This document shows, one piece after another, positions 1 to 9,054 of a stretch of DNA of 64,000 bases; positions within the stretch are counted from its first letter, which is position 1, and each line of letters opens with the position of its first letter. The notes beneath the pieces were generated by a model that saw only the letters and a program-made list of their open reading frames with translations, did no database searches and was not told where the DNA came from. Source of the stretch: Macrococcus hajekii. Its GTDB lineage: Bacteria; Bacillota; Bacilli; Staphylococcales; Staphylococcaceae. Where the stretch lies: the NCBI RefSeq assembly GCF_004359505.1, contig NZ_SCWE01000001.1:806001-870000 (forward strand). The letters run 5' to 3'. The translations under genes were made by a program, and so were the position numbers.

Positions 1-89
1 TTAGCGATTAAATACCAGCCAATTGCTACTAGAATAGCACTGAGCACAATAAAAGATGTACTGATTGTCGGTAAGATTGGTAAGTTCAT
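1..89 (-). CDS. ctaM: DUF420 family protein (CtaM-like), partial
   Basis: Only the first 29 codons are in the window; the gene runs off the left edge. The visible N-terminus begins MNLPILPTIST and enters a first membrane segment, which matches the start of DUF420 proteins. In S. aureus the DUF420 protein CtaM is needed to mature a haem A oxidase, which fits a position just after ctaG. An AGGAG ribosome site lies at 96-100 and overlaps the stop codon of ctaG, so the two are probably translationally coupled. The family call rests on a short N-terminus plus context. Confidence 0.7.
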   Translation of the reverse strand, partial: MNLPILPTISTSFIVLSAILVAIGWYLIA

Positions 90-98
90 AAGTTTCTC

Positions 99-1052
99 CT
101 ATCTGAATTGATTAAAGTATGCTTGTTCTTTCTGACGTGCTTCTAAACTTCTTTGCGTTGTTGCCTCTTCATCTTTACCTTCTGACCAGCGCCAGTTAAA
201 GAATACATAGAAGAGCATAACTGCAAAGAAAATTTCCTGTAGTACTTTCATAATGACGCCACCTGTCTGCTGATCCTCCAGTGGTGACATATTCGTAAAG
301 TACTGAGGACCTGATATATTAGTGGAATCCATAATACTGTTCAAGGTACCTGCTGGCACACAGAGTGTCATCGCTCCTAACCAGGCCTGTGGATCTGTAT
401 AAGTCTTATACATAGGATGCTGAGCAAAAATAATCAGCCCACATGAAGGCGTGAGCAGGACCCCGATCATAAAGATATAGAATAACTTCTGCAGACCAGA
501 AAGCTGTTTACGCTCTATTGCTGTACGGTTGAATACAGGATACCACATCATGACTGCTGCTATAAATAGTAGGATCGTGAACAATGAGTGCAAAGTAGCG
601 CTCTGTTTCAGATAATCCAGCACAAGAGGTAGATGATAAATGCTGAATAAGCCGTTAAAAAAGATAATCGCAAAAACAGGATGAGTCATCGCGTTAAACA
701 CAGGTCTGATATAAGGACGTGTGATAATATAATCAATCAGATAACTTGGAATAGCAAAATATAATAATGGCACTACCATTAAATAAAGAACGGCCATCTG
801 CAGCATATGAAAACTAAAAATAATATGACTCAGTAAATCAATCGGACTCCCCTTCGCCAGATACATCAATATCATACTGATAATGAAAAGAATTGTTTCA
901 CTTTTCTTTAAAGGGCGATTGCCAGGAATCTCATGACGCCATTTTGTCACTGTCAGAAAATAGACAACTGTTACAAATAGGACGGCGACCATATAAAATG
1001 GACTCCAGTTCGCAAAGAAGCCAAATATTGAAACGGAACTTAGATTACCCAT
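99..1052 (-). CDS. ctaG: cytochrome c oxidase assembly factor CtaG
   Basis: A 317-residue polytopic membrane protein with about seven hydrophobic segments, matching the caa3_CtaG family in length and pattern. In Bacillus, CtaG is needed to form active caa3 oxidase, probably in assembly of the copper centres. It is the last cta gene after ctaCDEF in the same direction, but a terminator (1142-1174) separates it from ctaF, and a TATAAT at 1084-1089 suggests it also has its own promoter. The C-terminal tail is charged and soluble. The start has a GGAG ribosome site just upstream. Confidence 0.9.
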   Translation of the reverse strand: MGNLSSVSIFGFFANWSPFYMVAVLFVTVVYFLTVTKWRHEIPGNRPLKKSETILFIISMILMYLAKGSPIDLLSHIIFSFHMLQMAVLYLMVVPLLYFAIPSYLIDYIITRPYIRPVFNAMTHPVFAIIFFNGLFSIYHLPLVLDYLKQSATLHSLFTILLFIAAVMMWYPVFNRTAIERKQLSGLQKLFYIFMIGVLLTPSCGLIIFAQHPMYKTYTDPQAWLGAMTLCVPAGTLNSIMDSTNISGPQYFTNMSPLEDQQTGGVIMKVLQEIFFAVMLFYVFFNWRWSEGKDEEATTQRSLEARQKEQAYFNQFR

Positions 1053-1083
1053 AATATCACTCCAAAAATTAAATCTTACCTTA

Positions 1084-1089
1084 ATTATA
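1084..1089 (-). promoter_or_regulatory. putative -10 box for ctaG
   Basis: The minus strand reads TATAAT here, in the spacer between the ctaF terminator and the ctaG start. No convincing -35 hexamer lies at 16-18 bases, so this is only a candidate. Confidence 0.35.
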
Positions 1090-1141
1090 AAATAATTTAT
1101 TCACCCGTAACGAAAACAATAACGAACGTTTTATGTCATTT

Positions 1142-1174
1142 TAAAAAAACACCACTGATGACCATCAGTGGTGT
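1142..1174 (-). terminator. rho-independent terminator after ctaF
   Basis: An 11-bp perfect stem (ACACCACTGAT with ATCAGTGGTGT, loop GACC) is followed on the minus strand by a run of seven T. It sits 7 bases past the ctaF stop codon and should end or attenuate ctaCDEF transcripts before ctaG. Confidence 0.85.
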
Positions 1175-1180
1175 CTATTA

Positions 1181-1609
1181 CTATTTAAGTGGATCGCCTA
1201 ACCATGTCAGATATAGGGCCATTACAACAAACGAGAGTGCAAGGAAAATACCTGAAATCATGAATAGTTTCGCTACATTATGTCCGTCGTGCTTCATATG
1301 CATGAAGTAGAAGAACTGCAGGATAACCTGAATGAATGCGAGCAATACTAGAATAGGAAGTACGATGGCTTTATCAAGTCCTGCTGCAACCATGCCAAAG
1401 GCGATGAAAGTCAGGAAGATCATGATGCCAAATGTCGTAACCTGCTGTCTCATTTCAGCTGTACGGTTGCGTTTATCGAATTCAAATTTTGCTTTATTGA
1501 AACGTGGCTCAGCATGTGTTGTGTGAACAGCTTGAGTATGCGTTTCAGTCGTTTCAACATCTCTTACTTTGACATGTTCAGTTACGTAGTGTTCATTAGA
1601 TTTTGTCAT
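1181..1609 (-). CDS. ctaF: cytochrome c oxidase subunit IV (caa3)
   Basis: A 142-residue protein with a charged N-terminal arm of about 55 residues followed by three hydrophobic segments, as in the COX4_pro/CtaF family. The motif FYFMHMKHDG between segments two and three is typical. It is a small membrane subunit that stabilises the caa3 oxidase core. The N-terminal extension, rich in Thr, His and Glu, is longer than in the common Bacillus form (about 110 residues) and its role is unclear. It starts one base after the ctaE stop, in the operon ctaC-D-E-F. Confidence 0.9.
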   Translation of the reverse strand: MTKSNEHYVTEHVKVRDVETTETHTQAVHTTHAEPRFNKAKFEFDKRNRTAEMRQQVTTFGIMIFLTFIAFGMVAAGLDKAIVLPILVLLAFIQVILQFFYFMHMKHDGHNVAKLFMISGIFLALSFVVMALYLTWLGDPLK

Positions 1610-1610
1610 T

Positions 1611-2240
1611 TTAACCTAACACCCCTAACAAGTAGACTACTGTAAAGATGAATACCCAGACAACGTCGATAAAGTGCCAGTATAATGAGAACGTATTGAA
1701 CTTCGCTGCATTATAGACAGATAATCCACGCTTCATGTTGCGGATAACGAGCAATGTTGCCCAGCCTAAACCGATTAATACGTGCAGACCGTGTGTACCT
1801 ACTAAGAAGTAGAACGCACTACCAAAAGCACTTGAACGGAATGTATGACCTTGGTGGACATATTCAACAAACTCGTAAATCTCAAGTCCTAAGAAACAGA
1901 GACCTAATAGAATCGTCACAATAATCCATGTAATCATTTTTTTGAAATCATAGTTTTTCATATGATACATCGCATATACACTTGTAAGAGACGATGTCAG
2001 AAGTAACATCGTCATCACAAATGCAAGTGGTAAATGGAACAGCTGCTGAGCTGTTGCATGATCCTGACTTGGTACATGATCTTTAAGAGCTAAGTAAGTC
2101 GCGAATAGTGAAGCGAACAGCGCAGTCTCCCCGCCCAGGAAGATCCAGAAACCAACGAGCTTATTTTTACCTTCAAGCGAAGCAGTTTCAGGGTGACTTG
2201 GCCATTTTTCAACTGTCATTTTTTCTTCAACATGTGCCAT
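1611..2240 (-). CDS. ctaE: cytochrome c oxidase subunit III (caa3)
   Basis: A 209-residue membrane protein of the haem-copper oxidase subunit III family, with five hydrophobic segments. Typical motifs are GGETALFASLFATY near residue 36 and FYFLVGTHGLHVLIG near 143, ending with the WHFIDVVWVFIF helix. It supports oxygen access and stability of subunit I and has no metal centre. The start codon overlaps the ctaD stop codon (TAATG), so the two are translationally coupled. Confidence 0.95.
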   Translation of the reverse strand: MAHVEEKMTVEKWPSHPETASLEGKNKLVGFWIFLGGETALFASLFATYLALKDHVPSQDHATAQQLFHLPLAFVMTMLLLTSSLTSVYAMYHMKNYDFKKMITWIIVTILLGLCFLGLEIYEFVEYVHQGHTFRSSAFGSAFYFLVGTHGLHVLIGLGWATLLVIRNMKRGLSVYNAAKFNTFSLYWHFIDVVWVFIFTVVYLLGVLG

Positions 2241-4141
2241 TATTTCACACCTCTTTCGTACTCAATCAACTCTTCTTTAGTGATGTGGTAGCCATGATCG
2301 TCTTTAAGTGAACGAGCAATCATACCACCAATAGTAATTAATAAACCTAAACCAAGAACAAATGGTGCCCATGGTTGAACCGGTAAATCTTTAACTGCAT
2401 CAATAGCCCATTCTTTGCCATCTGCAAAGTAAAGTGCACCGAATGCTGCAACGAATAATCCCAGAGACTGGATGAAAGGTAGGAATGAATTGTTAGGCAT
2501 ATGAATTTCACCTAAAGATTCAGCCGGTAAGATTTCACCGTTACCTTTTGTTTTTTCTAACCAGAATGCATCTAAGCCACGTACAAGTGGTGTCTGTGCA
2601 AAGTTATAGAATGGAACAGGTTGTGGTAATGACCATTCAAGTGTGCGGCCGTCACCCCATGCGTCGCGTCCTACACGTGGACCTTTAACAGTCGTTAAGA
2701 TGACATTGATCAATGTCACGATAACTGCAACAGCCATGAGTAATGCACCGATTGTAGAGATCAAGTTAAATGTATCGTATCCTTGGCCTGGTAAGTAAGT
2801 GAATACACGACGTGGCATACCCATTAAACCAAGGAAATGCTGTAAGAAGAATGTCATGTGGAATCCGATGAAGAAAATCCAGAATGCCAGGTGACCTAAT
2901 TTTTCACTTAAAATCTTACCGAACATGAGTGGCCAGTAGAAATGAAGTGCTGCAAGTAAAGCGAATACTACTCCACCAACGATAACGTAATGGAAGTGGG
3001 CAACGATGAAATAAGAATCGTGGTACTGATAGTCAGCTGGAGCTGATGCCTGCATAACCCCTGTCACACCACCCATAACGAATGATGGAATGAATGCAAG
3101 TGCGTACATCATTGGTGTAGTGAATTCTACACTACCACCCCAGATTGTCAGTAACCAGTTAAAGATTTTAATACCTGTTGGCACTGCAATCGCCATTGTT
3201 GCAATAGCGAAGATTGCGTTCGCTGTTGGTCCAAGACCTACTGTGAACATGTGGTGAGCCCAAACCATGAAGCCTAAGAAACCGATTAATACAGTTGCGA
3301 AGACCATCGCTGAGTAACCGAAAAGACGTTTTCTTGAGAAGGTCGGAATAATTTCAGAGAAAATACCGAAAGCTGGTAATACTAAGATATAAACTTCCGG
3401 GTGACCGAAAATCCAGAATAAGTGTTCCCAGATAATTGTGTTACCACCTTGTGAGACAATGAAGAATCCTGTACCGAACATTCTATCGAAAATCAGTAAG
3501 AATAAACCGATTGTCAGTGGAGGGAATGCGAAGACGATTAATGCTGAAGCAACAAATGTTGTCCAAGTCATCAGTGGCATACGCATGTAAGTCATACCCG
3601 GTGCTCTCATATTGATGATTGTAACCAGGAAGTTGATACCGGCGATTAATGTACCTGCACCTGAAATCTGTAAACCAAGTGCGTAAAAATCAATACCATG
3701 TCCAGCAGATGCAAGTGACAGTGATGCATAAGATGTCCAACCTGCATCAGGCGCTCCGCCCATGATCCATGATAAGTTAAGGAAAATCCCACCGAAGAAG
3801 AATAACCAGAATCCGAGTGCATTCAGGAATGGGAACGCGACGTCACGCGCCCCAATCTGAAGTGGCACAACTGCATTCATAAATGCGAATAACAACGGCA
3901 TTGCTGCCAGGAAAATCATTGTAGTACCGTGCATTGTAATGATCTGGTTGAAAAGTCCCGCTGATACGAAATCATTTTCAGGTACAGCCAGCTGAAGACG
4001 AATAAACATCGCTTCCAGACCACCCATAGCAAAGAACAGACCACCCATAATCAAGTAAAGAATCGCGATTTTTTTATGGTCAACAGTTGTTAAGTATTCC
4101 TTAATTGTTGCACCAAAACCTCTTTTAGCTTGTGTAGACAA
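2240..4141 (-). CDS. ctaD: cytochrome c oxidase subunit I (caa3)
   Basis: A 633-residue catalytic subunit holding haem a and the haem a3-CuB oxygen-reducing site. Visible ligand motifs are MHGTTMIF (low-spin haem His), GHPEVYILVLPAFG (CuB His and cross-linked Tyr), WAHHMF (two CuB His) and HFHYVIVGG (haem a3 and haem a His). The length fits caa3-type CtaD, which has extra C-terminal helices compared with mitochondrial subunit I. It is a proton pump ending the aerobic chain. It is coupled to ctaE by a one-base overlap and follows ctaC by 22 bases. Confidence 0.97.
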   Translation of the reverse strand: MSTQAKRGFGATIKEYLTTVDHKKIAILYLIMGGLFFAMGGLEAMFIRLQLAVPENDFVSAGLFNQIITMHGTTMIFLAAMPLLFAFMNAVVPLQIGARDVAFPFLNALGFWLFFFGGIFLNLSWIMGGAPDAGWTSYASLSLASAGHGIDFYALGLQISGAGTLIAGINFLVTIINMRAPGMTYMRMPLMTWTTFVASALIVFAFPPLTIGLFLLIFDRMFGTGFFIVSQGGNTIIWEHLFWIFGHPEVYILVLPAFGIFSEIIPTFSRKRLFGYSAMVFATVLIGFLGFMVWAHHMFTVGLGPTANAIFAIATMAIAVPTGIKIFNWLLTIWGGSVEFTTPMMYALAFIPSFVMGGVTGVMQASAPADYQYHDSYFIVAHFHYVIVGGVVFALLAALHFYWPLMFGKILSEKLGHLAFWIFFIGFHMTFFLQHFLGLMGMPRRVFTYLPGQGYDTFNLISTIGALLMAVAVIVTLINVILTTVKGPRVGRDAWGDGRTLEWSLPQPVPFYNFAQTPLVRGLDAFWLEKTKGNGEILPAESLGEIHMPNNSFLPFIQSLGLFVAAFGALYFADGKEWAIDAVKDLPVQPWAPFVLGLGLLITIGGMIARSLKDDHGYHITKEELIEYERGVK

Positions 4142-4163
4142 TTGTGTAACCTCCCTTTAAACT

Positions 4164-5228
4164 TTAGTTCCCGACTTTACGTTCCATTAAGTATGCTGCA
4201 AGTGCATCGATATCGCTATCAGATACTTTATACTGTCCAGTCATTTTATTCCCTGGTTTAACGCTATCAGGATCTTTGATCCATTTTTTTAAGTTTTCTT
4301 CATTATGCTCTAATACACCCGCGATACGAGTACGGTCACCAAAAGTTGTTAAGTTAGGACCTTTTGCACCTTTACCTGTTGGTGTAACAGCGTGACAACC
4401 GATACATGACTGCTTAAAGACTTTTTCCCCAGCTTTAGCCTGGTCACTTGTTGCCGCTACTGCTTGTTTAGTTCCTTGCATATCTTTAACCCATGTGTCA
4501 AAGTCACCTTTATCCATCGCTTTAACTTTGAAATCCATCAATGCGTGAGAAGGACCACATAACTCTGCACATTTACCATAGAATACGTTGTTTGCTTCTT
4601 TCGCTTTTTTAGAGTCAAAAATCAGATAGAACTTGTTGATATTCTCAACGTTTGTATCTAATTTACCACCCACAGCTGGAATCCAGAATGAGTGCTTAAC
4701 ATCTGCAGCGTGTAATCTGAAATAAACTTTTGTATCTGTTGGTACCACTAACTCCTGAGAAGTGACTACTTCCTGGTTAGGATATTCAAATTCCCACCAA
4801 TACTGGTTAGCTGTTACGTTGACGATCATTTCTTTGTTTTTACCTTTTTCATCAACTTTATCCATTGCTTTCGTATCCGCTAACTTAAATGTCAGTGAAA
4901 CCGTTGGAATCGCTAGAATAAGAAGTAATAAAATTGGAATCGTCGTCCAGATAATCTCAAGCTTGTGATTACCACTGACTTGTTTCGGCACGAAATTTTC
5001 GCCGACTTTACCCCGTCTGAATTTAAGGACTGCCATGATGAAAATGACCACAACAACCAGAATAACAACAATCATGATGTATACAGCAAGCATCATCAGA
5101 TTAAATTGTTCCTGTGCAACCTCCCCCGCAGGACGAAGTGCAGATAAATACGGTTTACCACAGCCCGATAAAGCCATAGCTAGAACAAAAAACAAGCCAA
5201 ACAATTTAGTGTTCTTTAATTTGCTCAT
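4164..5228 (-). CDS. ctaC: cytochrome c oxidase subunit II with fused cytochrome c domain
   Basis: A 354-residue lipoprotein. Order: signal peptide with lipobox LSGC, two transmembrane helices (about 40-65 and 85-110), a cupredoxin domain with the CuA motif CAELCGPSHALM, then a C-terminal cytochrome c domain with the haem c site CIGCH and a distal Met. This fusion defines a caa3 oxidase, so electrons enter from cytochrome c rather than directly from quinol. An upstream in-frame GTG exists, but the ATG at 5228 has the good ribosome site (AGAGGGG, 9-base spacing) and was chosen. It is the first gene of ctaCDEF, 31 bases after ctaB. Confidence 0.96.
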   Translation of the reverse strand: MSKLKNTKLFGLFFVLAMALSGCGKPYLSALRPAGEVAQEQFNLMMLAVYIMIVVILVVVVIFIMAVLKFRRGKVGENFVPKQVSGNHKLEIIWTTIPILLLLILAIPTVSLTFKLADTKAMDKVDEKGKNKEMIVNVTANQYWWEFEYPNQEVVTSQELVVPTDTKVYFRLHAADVKHSFWIPAVGGKLDTNVENINKFYLIFDSKKAKEANNVFYGKCAELCGPSHALMDFKVKAMDKGDFDTWVKDMQGTKQAVAATSDQAKAGEKVFKQSCIGCHAVTPTGKGAKGPNLTTFGDRTRIAGVLEHNEENLKKWIKDPDSVKPGNKMTGQYKVSDSDIDALAAYLMERKVGN

Positions 5229-5259
5229 TAAAAATAACCCCTCTTTCACTCATTCATAA

Positions 5260-6174
5260 TTAAATCATTTGAATTAAAGTAACTACAACTATCATAACAA
5301 AAAATATCATTAAATAGTTTAAAGAATAAATAAACATTTGCATGGCCCATTTCGCTTCTTTCACTCCAGATCTGAAGCCACTGAGTGCAAGAAGTAACCA
5401 GCACACATTAAGTAATGTCGCGAGACTTATAAAGACCGTACCAAGCTCTGGCATTAAAAATGGTGTGGGCAGTAAAATAAGGACCCAGAATAACATACCT
5501 AACCGTGTTCTGGAGAAACCTTTAACCGTCGGAAGCATCGGGATATTTGCTAAGCCGTATTCATCCTTACGCTTAATTGCCAGCGCATAGAAATGAGCGG
5601 GTTGCCAGGCAAACATGATAATAAATAACATCCATGCCGTCGTAGATAAATGAGGATCGATACAAGCCCAGCCGATAAGCGGCGGCACTGCACCTGGAAA
5701 ACTTCCTATTATCGTATTTGACACTAAATGACGTTTAGACCAGACAGAATAGAGAATGACATAACCGAATATACCGAGAAAACCGATAAGGCCGGTCGTC
5801 ATATTGATCGAGAAGAGCAGCGCCTCGCCTAGAACCATCAGTACAAGACTCAGTATCAGCAGCTGACGACTGTTAATCTTACCCGTTACACTTGGCCGGT
5901 TCATCTTACTCGGCATCAAGGCGTCAATATCCTGATCGTAAAAATTATTTAATGCACAACTACCACCCATAATCAGAACAGAACCTATCAGCATGGTGAT
6001 CACTTCAGGCAGACTTCCTAAAAAAGACTGTTCCGTCAGAATAACAGCAAGCCATGCTCCGGCAAATGTCGGAATCAGATTGCCTTGTACAAGCCCCATC
6101 TTAACCACAGCTTTGATGTCTTTCACCGTTAACCTGCTATCATCAATGGGAATGATGATATTTTCATTCAGCAT
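5260..6174 (-). CDS. ctaB: protohaem IX farnesyltransferase (haem O synthase)
   Basis: A 304-residue UbiA-type prenyltransferase with about nine membrane helices. The Asp-rich substrate motif [19 protein letters not shown] is near residue 100, and a second conserved stretch ([20 protein letters not shown]) lies near 210. It adds a farnesyl group to haem B to make haem O, the precursor of the haem A used by CtaD. The ATG at 6174 follows AAAGGAGG at 6 bases; an in-frame TTG two codons earlier overlaps that site and is less likely. It is divergent from ctaA, which completes the pathway, and is probably cotranscribed with ctaCDEF. Confidence 0.95.
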   Translation of the reverse strand: MLNENIIIPIDDSRLTVKDIKAVVKMGLVQGNLIPTFAGAWLAVILTEQSFLGSLPEVITMLIGSVLIMGGSCALNNFYDQDIDALMPSKMNRPSVTGKINSRQLLILSLVLMVLGEALLFSINMTTGLIGFLGIFGYVILYSVWSKRHLVSNTIIGSFPGAVPPLIGWACIDPHLSTTAWMLFIIMFAWQPAHFYALAIKRKDEYGLANIPMLPTVKGFSRTRLGMLFWVLILLPTPFLMPELGTVFISLATLLNVCWLLLALSGFRSGVKEAKWAMQMFIYSLNYLMIFFVMIVVVTLIQMI

Positions 6175-6254
6175 TTTCAACCTCCTTTACACAACTGATG
6201 CATATAATAACCATAATAAATCAAATCTGACACAAATTCTATATATTTTAGAAA

Positions 6255-6272
6255 TAAAATGATAACATTTTA
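6255..6272. promoter_or_regulatory. palindrome in ctaB-ctaA divergent spacer
   Basis: A perfect 7-bp inverted repeat TAAAATG-ATAA-CATTTTA lies between the divergent haem A synthesis genes. Its place fits an operator shared by ctaB and ctaA, but I do not recognise it as a known regulator site (it is not a Rex or NsrR consensus). Confidence 0.3.
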
Positions 6273-6452
6273 CTGTAAGGCAAGTCGGTCAATATTCACA
6301 GAGGTGACACATTTACAGCTCTTAAACATTGTTATACTATATCTTAAGACATCCTGTATGTTATGCATGTCCTTCTACACATTATTTTATCATATATAGC
6401 GTGTCAATAGATTGTTAATTTTTAACCGTCAGTAATTATAGAGGTGAATGAG

Positions 6453-7364
6453 TTGTTAAAAGAGAAAAATTTAAAATGGCTGTCCGTCTTCACGACCATT
6501 CTGATGCTGTTTGTTCAGATTGGCGGTGCACTTGTCACAAAGACTGGATCAGCTGATGGCTGCGGTAACAGCTGGCCGCTTTGCCATGGTCAGGTCGTAC
6601 CGACACAGATTCCAAAGGAAACATTAATCGAACTCGCTCACCGCGGTGTGTCAGGTCTGGCACTAATTTCAGTTACCTGGCTCGTTATTTTAAGCATGAA
6701 ATATATCGGCTATAAACGCGAGACGAAGTTTCTCTGTTTTATGAGCATTGCCTTTATATTTGCACAAGCTTTAATAGGTGCAGCAGCTGTCATCTGGCAG
6801 CAGAATAAATTTATACTTGCCCTGCATTTCGGTATTTCACTGATCAGCTTCAGTGCGGTGTTTCTATTGATGTTACTCATATTTGAGGTCGATCAGAAAT
6901 TTGATGCTAAAAAAATTGTCATCCATAACAAGCTTCGCTATCACACGGTTGCACTGACCAGTTATATTTACTTCGTTATATATAGCGGTGCACTTGTACG
7001 TCACACTAAATCGAGCCTTGCTTGTTCTACGTGGCCGCTCTGTCAGCCTGGTGAGTTTCAGCTGCCTGGTAACTTCTATGAATGGGTACACATGAGTCAT
7101 CGAACACTTGCGGGTATTCTATTTATCTGGCTGGCTTACATCACATACCATGCCGTTAAAAACTATAGTCAGTACCGCGTCATCAAATATGGTTACAGCA
7201 TCGCTTTTGTTTTAATTTGTCTGCAGGTCACAACCGGTGCGTTGATTGTCTTTACAGGTCTCAATCTCTACATCGCCTTACTGCATGCACTTTTTATTAC
7301 ATTACTCTTCGGTCTCCTGTGTTACTTCATTTTATTGATATCACGAGCAAAACTGAGACATTAA
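6453..7364 (+). CDS. ctaA: haem A synthase CtaA
   Basis: A 303-residue membrane protein with eight hydrophobic segments that oxidises haem O to haem A. It has two Cys pairs, one in CGNSWPLC near residue 37 and one in CSTWPLC near 190, and the haem-ligand histidines in LAHRG, ALHFG, MSHRT and LLHAL. A GTG at 6444 would add three residues but overlaps the ribosome site. The TTG at 6453 has AGAGGTG at 6 bases and gives MLKEKNLKWL, which resembles the start of staphylococcal CtaA, so I chose it. It faces away from ctaB. The usual neighbour pycA is not between it and ftsW. Confidence 0.93.
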   Translation: MLKEKNLKWLSVFTTILMLFVQIGGALVTKTGSADGCGNSWPLCHGQVVPTQIPKETLIELAHRGVSGLALISVTWLVILSMKYIGYKRETKFLCFMSIAFIFAQALIGAAAVIWQQNKFILALHFGISLISFSAVFLLMLLIFEVDQKFDAKKIVIHNKLRYHTVALTSYIYFVIYSGALVRHTKSSLACSTWPLCQPGEFQLPGNFYEWVHMSHRTLAGILFIWLAYITYHAVKNYSQYRVIKYGYSIAFVLICLQVTTGALIVFTGLNLYIALLHALFITLLFGLLCYFILLISRAKLRH

Positions 7365-7366
7365 TG

Positions 7367-7407
7367 AAAATACCCTGTAAAATCGGATTGATTTTACAGG
7401 GTATTTT
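7367..7407. terminator. bidirectional terminator between ctaA and ftsW
   Basis: A perfect 18-bp stem (AAAATACCCTGTAAAATC and its complement) with a 5-base loop, with T-rich flanks on both strands. It serves the convergent ctaA and ftsW genes. Confidence 0.9.
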
Positions 7408-8616
7408 TTATTTTATTTTCATCTGCTTCTTATGCTCCGCTTCCTGTTTAACATGCTTGGAAGCCATGAGCAGCAGACCTACAGCAATAGAGAGACTCAG
7501 CATACTTGAACCGCCGTAGCTGAGGAAAGGCAGAGGGACACCTGTCAGTGGAATCAGCCCTGAAACACCGCCTAAGTTGATGAATGACTGAATGCCGATA
7601 TAACTTGCAACGCCGATACAAATTAAACGATAGAACATCGAAGTTGCCAGTGCTGCATACATAAATCCTTTATAGACGATAAAGAACAGCAGGCTGATGA
7701 TCACGACTGCACCGATAAGACCGAGTTCCTCTGAAATAACCGCAAAAATAAAGTCCGTATGCGGTTCCGGCAAATATCCCAGTTTCATAATGCCGTTACC
7801 GAGACCGCGGCCAAACAATCCCCCATTACCAATAGCCATCAGCGAGTTGGATAGATGATAACCAATGCCGCTTTCATCTTTAAATGGATTCTTCAGCACT
7901 TCGAACCGTGCCACCTGATGCGGTGTCAGCAGACTGCCAATCGTCGCCATATTGTAAATAAAGGCGAGACACGCTACACCGACCAGTGCACCTGCTGTCT
8001 TAATCATCGTTCCGAACGCAATACCTGAGTAAAGAAGAATGGAGATGATAATCATAAAGATCAGTAAAGCTGACCCCATATCCGGCTGAAGAAGAACGAG
8101 CCCTGAACAGAAACCGATTAAAAAAATCGGTGAAAATAGATCTAAACTCATCTGGTCCAGCTGTCTCTTCTTATCATAAATATAAGCAAGGTAGATGATC
8201 GTCACAATCTTCAGGAATTCTGATGGCTGGATCATCATGACACCTGTATTCAGCCAGCTTTTAGAGCCGTTCACTTCAGTTCCGAACAGCATCGTGGCCA
8301 CTAGTAGAAGCAATACAGCAATAATAGAAAACTGCTGTACTCTTTTGTTCTTGATGATATTGATATGCATAAAATACGTCATAAAAAAGACGATACCAAA
8401 ACTCAGGATGATGGAAAATAACTGCCGCTTATAGAAATAAGTTGAGCTGACAGCTCCAGCACCAGACAGCATTCCTCTCGGTCCACCAATCATACTGGCA
8501 CTATAAATCATCACAAGACCCATCATGCAGAGGACAATATAAGTGATGAGCAAAGAAAAATCGACATATTTGGAATAATCTTTTATGTATTTAAAAAACT
8601 TTCTTAATTGATTCAC
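7408..8616 (-). CDS. ftsW: septal peptidoglycan polymerase FtsW (SEDS family)
   Basis: A 402-residue SEDS-family glycosyltransferase with about ten membrane helices that polymerises lipid II at the division septum with a partner class B PBP. The family motif PLPFLSYGGSS is near residue 365, and the conserved Asp region GLVLLQPDMGSALL is near 175. The large extracellular loop between helices carries VARFEVLKNPFKDESG. FtsW rather than RodA is inferred from position: ylaN-ftsW next to ctaA is the standard firmicute order. A 46-base gap separates it from ylaN upstream. Confidence 0.9.
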   Translation of the reverse strand: MNQLRKFFKYIKDYSKYVDFSLLITYIVLCMMGLVMIYSASMIGGPRGMLSGAGAVSSTYFYKRQLFSIILSFGIVFFMTYFMHINIIKNKRVQQFSIIAVLLLLVATMLFGTEVNGSKSWLNTGVMMIQPSEFLKIVTIIYLAYIYDKKRQLDQMSLDLFSPIFLIGFCSGLVLLQPDMGSALLIFMIIISILLYSGIAFGTMIKTAGALVGVACLAFIYNMATIGSLLTPHQVARFEVLKNPFKDESGIGYHLSNSLMAIGNGGLFGRGLGNGIMKLGYLPEPHTDFIFAVISEELGLIGAVVIISLLFFIVYKGFMYAALATSMFYRLICIGVASYIGIQSFINLGGVSGLIPLTGVPLPFLSYGGSSMLSLSIAVGLLLMASKHVKQEAEHKKQMKIK

Positions 8617-8634
8617 TGCTTAATCACTCGATTC

Positions 8635-8668
8635 TAATAAAAAATAGTCTAAAGCTCATGCTCTAGAC
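8635..8668 (-). terminator. terminator-like hairpin after ylaN
   Basis: A 9-bp stem with one mismatch (GTCTAAAGC with GCTCTAGAC, loop TCAT) includes the ylaN stop codon and is followed on the minus strand by TATTTTTTATT. It may give partial read-through into ftsW. Confidence 0.55.
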
Positions 8669-8941
8669 ATTTGTAAACGCATCATGTAACTTGGAAAGTT
8701 CCTTTTCCAGACCGGATAACAACGTCTTTCCAAATTCTCTATCAATCAGTCCAAGCTTAGCTGCGAATTCAACTTCCTTACTCAAGCCATACATCTGAGT
8801 ATCAAGTACTTCTTCGTAGAGCGGACACTGGGGCATCGTTAAATTATCCATCTGCACTTTAATCAACTGCAGAATTTTTTCTGCATCCTGATTAAGCTGG
8901 TCATATGCCTTTTGTTTGTAATCCATCGTTTCCATAGACAT
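8663..8941 (-). CDS. ylaN: YlaN family protein, iron-homeostasis partner of Fur
   Basis: A 92-residue helical protein matching the YlaN (DUF1507) family over its whole length; recognisable stretches are [17 protein letters not shown] and [12 protein letters not shown]. Work in Bacillus and S. aureus links YlaN to iron use and to Fe(II)-dependent interaction with Fur. The conserved Cys in QCPLYEE is present. A GGGGTG ribosome site precedes the start. Its place between the yla genes and ftsW is the conserved firmicute arrangement. Confidence 0.9.
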   Translation of the reverse strand: MSMETMDYKQKAYDQLNQDAEKILQLIKVQMDNLTMPQCPLYEEVLDTQMYGLSKEVEFAAKLGLIDREFGKTLLSGLEKELSKLHDAFTNV

Positions 8942-9054
8942 ACACCCCTTTTTCTTCTATACTTTAAAAGTTTATAGTAGCACTCTATAAAAATCAAGCA
9001 AAAGTACATGTCAGTGAGCGGCTGTGCTAAAATAATCTAAAAGGAGTGAATCAT

